DNA from: CAZLFA01 sp964558665
GTDB taxonomy: Bacteria > Desulfobacterota > Syntrophia > Syntrophales > PHBD01
NCBI GenBank assembly: GCA_964558665.1
Contig: CAZLFA010000019.1
Span: 1-55,377 of the forward strand
DNA: 55,377 nucleotides
Direction of reading: 5' to 3'
In this document: in pieces, positions 8,447 to 15,235 of the stretch
How the letters are laid out: each line of letters begins with the position of its first letter
Numbering within the stretch: the first letter of the stretch is position 1
Translations under genes and position numbers: made by a program
Notes under the pieces: generated by a model
What the model saw: the letters and a program-made list of their open reading frames with translations, nothing else
What the model was told of the DNA's origin: nothing
Database searches by the model: none

Positions 8447-9086
8447 TGCCGTCTATCCTTTTAAGATAACGTTCAGCAATGGTATCAGGATTGATCCCCA
8501 TGCATTGCAGGTATGACTTCAGGAATCCCTTCAGAAGCAATTTTGAAGGGAGGTCGTTGTACCTGTCTTCTTCGATGGCCGTCAGGTACTCAGGCCGAAT
8601 TTTGGTTATGCCGGCCACCACCTCTATAGTTAAAGCCAACTCAAGACGAACACTTGCCAGGTCATGTCCGGATATCGAATCATTTGACAGTATCTTCTGG
8701 ATGGAAGGACTCGACAATGTCCTCTCCCTGATAATCTCCATTGTTTTCAGGACAGGACTGTTTGGAGATAAAGTCCGGTCAATATCGAAAATAGGCATGG
8801 AGGATTTACTGTTTTCATCGGGAGGCGGGTAGTCTTTCAGACAACCTGACTCCGTAAGGGAATTATTATACAGAGTCCTTGAATTTTCATCGATCAGGAT
8901 GGAATAGGCGGTATCGATTTCCGCCAGAATTTCTTGACGCTCCTCTTGTGTGAAAAAAGAATAGCTGGCCAGGGAATCGTCATGGTAAAGCTGGTGCATT
9001 TCATTGTAGGCGTGCCGAATCTCAAAAGGAGCAGCACTGGAATTAATGCCCAGTATATCGTAATAGTTTTGTGTCCTGCGCAGCAT
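8436..9086 (-). CDS. J-domain-like/HTH_25 (RodZ-like) fusion protein
   Basis: This is a 216-residue cytoplasmic protein. Residues 7-75 follow the J-domain pattern (NYYDILGI, an amphipathic helix ending AYNEMHQLY, then AYSILID), but the HPD tripeptide that stimulates Hsp70 is HDD (residues 35-37), so canonical co-chaperone activity is unlikely. Residues 143-212 form a helix-turn-helix of the RodZ/HTH_25 type (VVAGITKIRPEYLTAIEE). The ATG at 9086 is preferred; an in-frame TTG at 9110 would overlap the preceding ATPase gene. It sits between a MinD-like ATPase and a one-TM protein. Similar J-like/HTH proteins occur in deltaproteobacteria; their role is not settled, polarity or cell-shape control being a guess. 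Confidence 0.7.
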   Translation of the reverse strand: MLRRTQNYYDILGINSSAAPFEIRHAYNEMHQLYHDDSLASYSFFTQEERQEILAEIDTAYSILIDENSRTLYNNSLTESGCLKDYPPPDENSKSSMPIFDIDRTLSPNSPVLKTMEIIRERTLSSPSIQKILSNDSISGHDLASVRLELALTIEVVAGITKIRPEYLTAIEEDRYNDLPSKLLLKGFLKSYLQCMGINPDTIAERYLKRIDGNER

Positions 9087-9102
9087 AACAATGTCCCGAT
9101 TG

Positions 9103-10020
9103 TCAGGCAACGGCCCGCTGTTTTCCTATGGATATGATTCCTTTAATAACGTCGTGAAGGTCAAGGGCCGTTTGCGTATAGGGGTATCTTTCGATGAAGG
9201 AGCCCTTGCTGCATACTGCGTCGTGAACCCGGTCGTCAAAACTGACATTTCCCAGAAATTCAATGTCAAGGCAAAGATGCCGCTCAATAATTTTGCATAT
9301 CAGATTGCCGAGTTTAACGTTGTCTCTCTTGCGCATCTGATTAAGTATCAGTTTGAACTTGAAGGAATGCAGGGAATCCTCGATAAGCCCCGCCTTCTCC
9401 GGCTCCATGTCTCTGAGAAGATCGACGAGATACTCAGGACTGTTGACAATAGAGTCCTTGTTTCTCTGCTCGGCTTCATCGGCAAGAGTTTTAAAGCCGT
9501 GTGTTTTCAGTATCTGACGGATCTTGCGCACATAGACGGAACGGAAGAGCCTGTAGATGTTCTCTATGGACGTGGGTTCCGGAGTCGTAACGAAGATCCC
9601 TGAATTTGATACTGTGAAAAAATCTATGGTATTAAATGATGTGCCTGCTCCCAGGTCTATGAGAATATAGTCGAACTGAAGTTTTGAGATGGCGCGCAAA
9701 ACTTTCATTTTCTGTTCGTGAGCCAGATTCGAGGCGTCAAGTTTATTTCTTGCTCCGCTTATCAGGAAAAGCGCAGGCAGGGGCGTGGCAAGGATCGTTT
9801 CTTCCAGCGTTGCGACGCGTTTGTTGATAAAATCCGATATGCTCTTCTCCGGATCGGGAACACCAATGATGGTATGGAGATTGGGAGCCCCGAAATCACC
9901 ATCGATGACCAGAGTTTTAAAATTCTGCTTGGCCAGGAGAATGCCTAAATTGCCGGTTAGAAAGCTCTTGCCGGTTCCACCTTTACCGCCTCCGATCGGC
10001 CAAATAGCGGTTTGCATCAT
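9103..10020 (-). CDS. MinD/FlhG-like P-loop ATPase
   Basis: This is a cytoplasmic ATPase of about 305 residues from the MinD/ParA/FlhG group. The deviant Walker A GGGKGGTGKS lies near the N-terminus, followed by switch I-like VIDGDFGAPN and Walker B-like YILIDLGAG. There are two consecutive ATGs (10020 and 10017) after GGGGGG, and a promoter with a perfect -10 lies just upstream at 10049-10077, so the long in-frame extension to 10116 is not translated. I see no flagellar genes and no MinE, so it is probably an orphan positioning or partition ATPase working with the two downstream genes. Confidence 0.85.
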   Translation of the reverse strand: MMQTAIWPIGGGKGGTGKSFLTGNLGILLAKQNFKTLVIDGDFGAPNLHTIIGVPDPEKSISDFINKRVATLEETILATPLPALFLISGARNKLDASNLAHEQKMKVLRAISKLQFDYILIDLGAGTSFNTIDFFTVSNSGIFVTTPEPTSIENIYRLFRSVYVRKIRQILKTHGFKTLADEAEQRNKDSIVNSPEYLVDLLRDMEPEKAGLIEDSLHSFKFKLILNQMRKRDNVKLGNLICKIIERHLCLDIEFLGNVSFDDRVHDAVCSKGSFIERYPYTQTALDLHDVIKGIISIGKQRAVA

Positions 10021-10048
10021 GCCCCCCAAAAACGATAATAATATCTGC

Positions 10049-10077
10049 ATTATACGCCATCGGTTAATAATGTTCAA
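10049..10077 (-). promoter_or_regulatory. Sigma-70 promoter of the MinD-like cluster
   Basis: On the minus strand TTGAAC (10077-10072) and a perfect TATAAT (10054-10049) are separated by 17 bases. The start of transcription would be near 10042, about 20 bases before the ATG at 10020, which fixes the N-terminus of the ATPase. Confidence 0.75.
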
Positions 10078-10092
10078 GTATTTTTTATACTT
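10076..10092. promoter_or_regulatory. Operator-like dyad next to the -35 box
   Basis: A perfect inverted repeat, AAGTAT-TTTTT-ATACTT, overlaps the upstream edge of the -35 hexamer of the promoter at 10049-10077. The position suits a regulator or an UP-like element. No cognate protein is identified. The rest of the 10093-10344 gap holds nothing else I can support. Confidence 0.4.
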
Positions 10093-10344
10093 AGAGGTAG
10101 CGAGGTGTAATGGCATATAATAACAACATGTTACGAGAGTGATTGCAGGGCTTCCGGAGAGATTTTTGTATAAAATCGGTATTATTTATTTTTTTCAGGT
10201 AGTAAAACGGAAGGGCAGGGCTGATGACAAGAATCTTTCAGGACAATAAAAGCAGCCAGTGAAGGACTGCAATCAATTGCATTAATCGGCAGGTAATGCT
10301 ACAAAAATGGATATTCAGCAAACGTGAAAAAGGAGACAAGGACA

Positions 10345-10968
10345 GTGTTTTTTGTAAAAGATGAAATCAAGTTTTCCGACCACTTTGAGAAGCTGGCTGA
10401 CAAGATCGAAGAGGGAGGAATTCAATTTTCCAGAATGTTGCAGAACTACGATCAGTCAGAGGAGATAATACCGAAGCTTGAAGAAATTGAGCATGAAGCA
10501 GATGCCGTTACACACGAGATATACCGGAAGCTGCATAAAACTTTTCTCGCCCCTATTGACCGTGAAGACATCTTCGCTCTGGCCAACAAGATGGATTCCA
10601 TTATCGACATGATAGAAGCGTCGGCCGTAAGAATGAAACTATATCAGATCTCCGAACCAAACGCCGAGATCCAGGAACTGGCGATTATTCTCAATAAATC
10701 CATCTCGCTGGTGAAAAAGATTATCTACGCCATGCGGAACAGAAAGATGCATACCGATGAAATTCTGGATAATTGCGTCAAGATTAATGAGCTGGAAAAT
10801 GAAGGAGACCGGGTGCTGAGGCAATCGATGAACCAGCTTTTTGAACGCGAGAGCGATGCCATAGAGATTGTCAAATGGAAGGAAATCCTGGAGCGAATAG
10901 AAGAAGCAACCGACGTATGTGAAGATGTGTCAAACATCATTGAAGGAATAATCCTCAAGTATGGTTAG
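10345..10968 (+). CDS. DUF47 (PhoU-like) protein
   Basis: This is a 207-residue all-helical protein of the DUF47/TIGR00153 family, related to PhoU, with the characteristic pattern EEIEHEADAVTHEIYRKLHK in the first half and NELENEGDRVLRQS in the second; the acidic residues in these repeats bind metal clusters in PhoU relatives. GTG at 10345 is chosen because AAGGAG lies 9 bases before it; the in-frame GTG at 10324 precedes that site. DUF47 genes are normally next to a Pit phosphate transporter, but none is adjacent; the only phosphate-type transporter in the window is the NptA-like gene at 51701. A role in phosphate uptake control is inferred from the family. Confidence 0.85.
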   Translation: MFFVKDEIKFSDHFEKLADKIEEGGIQFSRMLQNYDQSEEIIPKLEEIEHEADAVTHEIYRKLHKTFLAPIDREDIFALANKMDSIIDMIEASAVRMKLYQISEPNAEIQELAIILNKSISLVKKIIYAMRNRKMHTDEILDNCVKINELENEGDRVLRQSMNQLFERESDAIEIVKWKEILERIEEATDVCEDVSNIIEGIILKYG

Positions 10969-11016
10969 TATCCTCTTTCTTTATTGAATAAACAGTCTTG
11001 CCGGAGAGATGTCTTT

Positions 11017-11856
11017 ATGCAGAAGACAGTCAACCATGTTTTCAAAAAAATCTCATGTGCGGCAATGCTCATCATGATGCTGATTCCATCCGTATCTCTT
11101 TCCCAGTCGCAAAGAGGATTGCATGAGGCGGCATCGGAAGGCGATGCGGCTCTTGTATCCAGGCTGATCAAGGATGGAGCTGATGTAAACGCAAGAAACA
11201 GGGAAGGCGTTACACCCTTAATGGTAGCGGCGGGGAGAGGCAATGTAAATATCATAGCCATCCTTCTGAACAATGGCGCTGATGTCAATGCCGGGCTGGA
11301 TGCCGAGGGGTATAAGGGACTGACCGCGCTGATGGTTGCTGTATTCGACGGCCATGAAGAAGCCGTTAGAGTCCTGATCGAAAAAGGCGCCGATGTGAAT
11401 GCAAAGTATGAAGGGCGCTGGTCGGCGCTGACGATAGCAACAGCCGCGGACCGGCATGCCATTGCAAATTTGCTGGTGAAAAACGGCGCCGATGCGACAG
11501 ACATCGATAAGAATGTTGCGCAGTTCAAAAAAACAAAGACAGGCATGGAAAGCCATAGGGCGCATATAGCGGCTTTGCATGCAACGCTGAAAAATGCCTT
11601 CCTCGCGGCCCAGGTTTATCTGACGGAACATCCTGAAGGCACCGTAACGAAGCTGAGCCAGCTTGAGGAGGCAGGATTCAGCAACAGAATGGATGATGTC
11701 GTATTTGTACGAGCGAACATCTCCATGTCCTCCGGCAACATCGTATTTTCCTGCAAACGTCTGGACGCGTCCAACAGCATTGCGGCCGAAGGCCTTCGCA
11801 CAGGTGAGGGAATGATCAACGCCGCAGGTGATCTTACTCTTCCGAAAATAAAATAG
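11017..11856 (+). CDS. Exported ankyrin-repeat protein with pilin-like C-terminal domain
   Basis: This is a 279-residue protein. The ATG at 11017 follows GGAGAG and starts a signal peptide (cleavage around residue 28-30), so the protein is periplasmic or surface exposed. Residues about 33-162 hold four ankyrin repeats with the usual GADVNAR, GVTPLMVAA and GADVNAK pattern. Residues about 185-279 resemble the soluble part of a short type IV pilin: ALHATLKNAFLAAQVYLTEH, then GTVTKLSQLEEAGF and a beta-rich end (FVRANISMSSGNIVF), but without the prepilin N-terminal helix. The combination is unusual. It lies 48 bases after the DUF47 gene and is likely co-transcribed. Confidence 0.8.
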   Translation: MQKTVNHVFKKISCAAMLIMMLIPSVSLSQSQRGLHEAASEGDAALVSRLIKDGADVNARNREGVTPLMVAAGRGNVNIIAILLNNGADVNAGLDAEGYKGLTALMVAVFDGHEEAVRVLIEKGADVNAKYEGRWSALTIATAADRHAIANLLVKNGADATDIDKNVAQFKKTKTGMESHRAHIAALHATLKNAFLAAQVYLTEHPEGTVTKLSQLEEAGFSNRMDDVVFVRANISMSSGNIVFSCKRLDASNSIAAEGLRTGEGMINAAGDLTLPKIK

Positions 11857-11960
11857 GAAAGAGGTGTTAAGATGAGTTCCATGCGGCCGCGCCGGTTCTG
11901 TCTCTGTAGAGCAGACGGCATGACATAAGAATGGCTGCGATATTATCGGTTAATGAAATA

Positions 11961-12136
11961 AACCCGGATTACGCAATAAAAAAGTAATACCCATTGGCAT
12001 CCCGGTCAAAGAGGCTTTCCGCGGCTCAGAATATTTTTCACAAGAAAAATATTTGATTCGCCGCTTGAAAACCCCTTTGACCAGGATAATATTCACTTAT
12101 CCAAGTGCCTATAAGTTCTATTACGTAATCTGGGAT
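11961..12136. repeat. Dispersed palindromic repeat, family A, copy 1
   Basis: This 176-bp element is a long imperfect palindrome. The ends AACCCGGATTACGCAAT and ATTACGTAATCTGGGAT are inverted (14 of 17 match). Inner arms GGTCAAAGAGGCTTTCC and its near complement ending CCCCTTTGACC flank an apex of GAATATTTTTC and GAAAAATATTT. A second copy with an almost identical core lies at 24949-25125 and a partial one at 32506-32620. No protein is encoded. It fills most of the gap between the ankyrin gene and fdhA and ends at the terminator at 12137. The remaining part of this gap (11857-11960) shows nothing else. Confidence 0.85.
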
Positions 12137-12173
12137 AAAAAAGGCGGGAATTCTCATGTGCCCGCCTTTTTTT
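12137..12173 (-). terminator. Bidirectional terminator downstream of fdhA
   Basis: AAAAAAGGCGGG (12137-12148) pairs with CCCGCCTTTTTTT (12161-12173) around a 12-base loop. Each strand gives a GC-rich stem followed by six or seven T residues, so it can end fdhA on the minus strand and any readthrough from the ankyrin side. Confidence 0.85.
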
Positions 12174-12194
12174 GTCTCCTTAACTCAAGAACTG

Positions 12195-14894
12195 CTACGC
12201 CGCTTCCACTCTTACTGCGCAGACTTTGTATTCGGGAATCTTGCCGATGGGATCAAGCGCGGGGTTGGTCAGAAGATTAACCGCCGCCTCCCGGAAGTGG
12301 AAGTTCATAAAAACCGTTCCCTGTGGCGAACGCCTGGTCAGATGAGCCTTTGCCTGCACTGATCCCCGGCGTGAAGTCAGCTTCACGAACTGCCCGTCCT
12401 TGATGCCGAGTTTGTCTGCGTCCAGCGGATTGATTTCAACAAGTGATTCCGAGCAGCGTTCCATTATACCTTTGGATAGTCTTGTCATCGTACCGGTATG
12501 ATAATGATAGAGAACCCTGCCCGTCGACAGGATCATCGGGTACTTGTCGTCGGGAAGCTCAGCAGGCGGCAGGTATTCGATGGCATGGAAAAGCCCCTTG
12601 CCGCGGCTGAACTGATCCTTGTGGAGGAACTTTGTTCCCTTGTGCTCTTCGTTCGGGCACGGCCACTGCAGACCTTCTTCATCGATGCGGTCGTAGCTTA
12701 TGCCTGCATAGCTCGGTGTGACGAGGTTTATCTCCTCCATGATTTTTTTTGCTGAGGAGTACTTCATGGGATATCCCATCTGCGTCGATATATCGGCGAT
12801 GATCTTCCAGTCTGGTCTTGCCTCTCCCGGAGCCTTGACGGCCTTTCTGATCCGCTGCACTCTTCTTTCGGTATTGCTGAATGTCCCGTCCTTTTCGGCG
12901 AACGATGCCGAAGGCAGAATAACATCGGCCAGTCTGGCAGTCTCCGTAAGGAAGAGATCCTGGACGACCAGAAGATCCAGATGCTTCAAAGATTCTTCTA
13001 CATGCGTGAGATCGGGATCTGAGAGCATGGGGTTTTCGCCCATTATATACATGGCCTTGATGTCGCCCTTGTGTGCGGCGTTCATCATTTCGACGATAGT
13101 CAACCCGGGTTTGGCCGGGAGCTTTACTCCCCATGCCTTTTCGAATTTTGCCCTTGCTTCATCGCTGGCCACCTGCTGGTATGCCGTAAAGACATTGGGC
13201 AGGCATCCCATGTCGCAGGCACCCTGAACGTTGTTCTGTCCGCGCAGCGGATTGACGCCGCCGCCTTCGATGCCGATATTGCCGCAAAGCATGGCGAGGT
13301 TGGCGCAGGATTTCACGTTGTCGGTTCCCGTGGTGTGCTGGGTAATACCCATGGAGTAAAGCAGGGATGCCCTTGGAGCTTCGGCGTACATGCGGGCTGC
13401 CTTTACAAGATCGCCTGCGGGAACACCCGAAATGCCTTCCACATATTCCGGTGTGTATTTCTCAACAGCAGCCTTGAGCGCTTCAAATCCTTCCGTGCGT
13501 GCGGCTACGTACTCATTGGCATATAGATTTTCCTTGATGATGACGTTCATCATGCCGTTGAGAACCGCGACGTCGGTTCCCGGTTTCTGCCTGAGCCAGA
13601 TGTCCGCATATTTGACCAGGTCGATCTCACGGGGATCGATAACGATCAGTTTGGTGCCGTGCTGACGGACGGCCCTCTTGACGCGCGTTCCGATCACGGG
13701 GTGGTTCTCTGTGGTGTTTGTCCCCGTTGCAAGGATGAGATCGGTAAATTCGATTTCATCGATTGAGTTGGTCATTGCCCCGCTGCCGAAAGAGGCGGCC
13801 AGACCGGCCACCGTTACGGAGTGTCAGAGCCGGGCGCAGTGATCTACATTGTTTGTGCCGATCACCGCCCTCATGAATTTCTGAAAGAGGTAATTCTCTT
13901 CGTTGGTGCAGCGGGCAGAGGCCAAGCCTGCTATGCTGTCCGGACCATTCTTTTCCTTTATCACCTTCAGCTTTTCCGCAATAAATGCATAAGCCTCATT
14001 CCAGCTCGTCTCTTTGAGTTCCCCGTTTTTTTCCCTGCGGATCAGCGGCTTTTTCAGGCGATCAGGGCTGTGGACAAAATCCAGACCGAAACGGCCCTTT
14101 ATGCACAGGCTTCCCAGATTGGGCTGGCCGTGTTTTCTGTTTCCCGTTATCTTAATAATTTTTCCTTTGTGAATATTGAGATCCATCTGGCAGCCGACTC
14201 CGCAGTATGTGCAGGTTGTCCGCACCTTTTTAATCTCCCAGGGACGTCCGGCGAATCTTGCCTGCTTGAAGGTGATGGCTCCTACCGGGCAGGCGTCGAC
14301 GCATTCACCGCAGAAATAGCATTCCGAATCTATGTAGTCGGTATCAAAAGCCGGTCCGACCTTGGCGCGGGAGCCCCTCTTGGAGAAGTCGAGCACTTCG
14401 TTCACCTGAATTTCATTGCAAGCCCGGATGCAGCGGCCGCAAAGCACGCATTTGTTGAGGTCGCGGGAAATCATGGTGTTGGTGTGTTCCTGAGGATAAC
14501 CGGGAGATTTGACATCAAAGCGGGGTTTTTCTATGCCCAGCCAGTAAACGAGATCCTGCAATTCACAGGCGCCGTTGCTTTCGCATGCCAGGCAGTTGTG
14601 TTCTCCTGATGACCAGAGGAGTTCGACCACCATTCTCTGCGCGTCCCTGACCCGCTTCGTATCCGTTTTGACGACCATGCCGGGACTGACGGGCATACAG
14701 CAGGCAGCTACAAGCGAGCGGGCGTTTTCAACTTCCACAACGCATACACGGCAGGCACCGACCTTCGTCGTCGCCTGGTAGTAGCAGAGCGTGGGAATGA
14801 AGATTCCGTTATCCAGAGCGACCCCCGTAATTGTTTGACCGGACAATGCCTCCACTTCTTTACCATCGATCTTGAGTTTAATCTTGTTCTCCAT
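12195..14894 (-). CDS. fdhA: Selenocysteine formate dehydrogenase, catalytic alpha subunit (NuoG-like N-terminus)
   Basis: This 899-residue protein oxidises formate (or reduces CO2) at a bis-MGD Mo/W centre. A TGA at 13824-13826 is read here as selenocysteine 357: it sits in CARL-U-HSVTVAGL, the active-site motif of Sec-type formate dehydrogenases, and the frame continues with the rest of the family. From the N-terminus: [2Fe-2S] domain (Cys37, 48, 51, 65), NuoG-type His-Cys3 cluster (His99, Cys101, 104, 110), two ferredoxin clusters (Cys149-159 and Cys192-202), the cluster of the catalytic domain (Cys228, 231, 235, 264), then the molybdopterin domains. There is no Tat signal, so the enzyme is cytoplasmic. 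GGGAGGAG precedes the ATG. The electron partners are the NuoE/NuoF-like genes upstream. A gene caller ignoring Sec would split it into two ORFs. Confidence 0.93.
13794..13826 (-). promoter_or_regulatory. Bacterial SECIS element with UGA Sec codon
   Basis: Immediately after the TGA, minus-strand bases 15-33 counted from its T form a 7-bp stem (GGTGGCC with GGCCGCC, one G-U pair) closed by the loop GGTCT at bases 22-26. From memory, E. coli fdhF carries GGUCU at the same distance, where it binds SelB. The hairpin lies within the reading frame. Confidence 0.85.
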
Positions 14895-14929
14895 GCGCTT
14901 CTCCTCCCTCGACGATTATCTGCCCAACC

Positions 14930-14947
14930 TATGCCAGAAATGGCATA
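14930..14947. promoter_or_regulatory. Dyad in the fdhA leader, with a possible sigma-54 site
   Basis: TATGCCAGAAATGGCATA is a perfect inverted repeat with a 4-base centre, about 36 bases before the fdhA ATG. On the minus strand its right half starts TGGCATAGGTTGGGCA (14936-14921), which has the GG-N10-GC skeleton of a sigma-54 -24/-12 promoter but lacks the usual TT before GC. It may be an operator for the sigma-70 promoter upstream, or part of a weak RpoN promoter. Confidence 0.45.
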
Positions 14948-14972
14948 AGTCTAGTGTTCTTAAGCACTTATG

Positions 14973-15001
14973 TTGATAGTAGTAAAGTGACTTTTTGTCA
15001 A
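14973..15001 (-). promoter_or_regulatory. Sigma-70 promoter of fdhA
   Basis: On the minus strand a perfect TTGACA (15001-14996) is followed after 17 bases by TATCAA (14978-14973, 4 of 6). It lies in the 341-base gap between the NuoF-fusion gene and fdhA, downstream of a terminator, so fdhA seems to have its own transcript. An 82-codon ORF in this gap (14916-15164) is not credible. Confidence 0.6.
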
Positions 15002-15140
15002 TGGAAAAAGGGCTGAATCTGAATACTAGGGACGTATATATGCGGAGTGGTCGGCAAGGATTTATTAACCCGGGTGTTACATATATCTTCAAATAAGCAG
15101 GGAGAGTTTTGAGAATATGATCATTTGGCAGAATGAATAA

Positions 15141-15189
15141 AAAAAATAACGGACGGGTTACCAATGAATCAGGTATTTCCGTCCGTTAT
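15141..15189 (-). terminator. Terminator after the NuoF-fusion gene
   Basis: ATAACGGACGG (15146-15156) and CCGTCCGTTAT (15179-15189) are perfect complements with a 22-base loop. On the minus strand the stem is followed by TTTTTT, so transcription of the upstream diaphorase genes would stop before fdhA. Confidence 0.75.
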
Positions 15190-15235
15190 GGAAGATAGAA
15201 ACGATCATCCGAGAAGATGAGAGATTATTTTATTG

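Noticed and set aside
11961..12136. Family A as a CRISPR array or a tRNA-like element
   Set aside because: There is no direct repeat-spacer pattern and no T-loop; the structure is one long palindrome.
13811..13826. fdhA as a broken pseudogene with a nonsense codon
   Set aside because: The stop is UGA exactly at the Sec position of the active-site motif and is followed by a fitting hairpin with loop GGTCT.
13821..14609. 262-codon plus-strand ORF opposite fdhA
   Set aside because: The minus strand carries all iron-sulfur motifs of formate dehydrogenase; the plus frame is a mirror effect.
14916..15164. 82-codon minus-strand ORF between fdhA and the NuoF-fusion gene
   Set aside because: It lies over the fdhA promoter, dyad and the upstream terminator, has no ribosome-binding site and no protein-like pattern.
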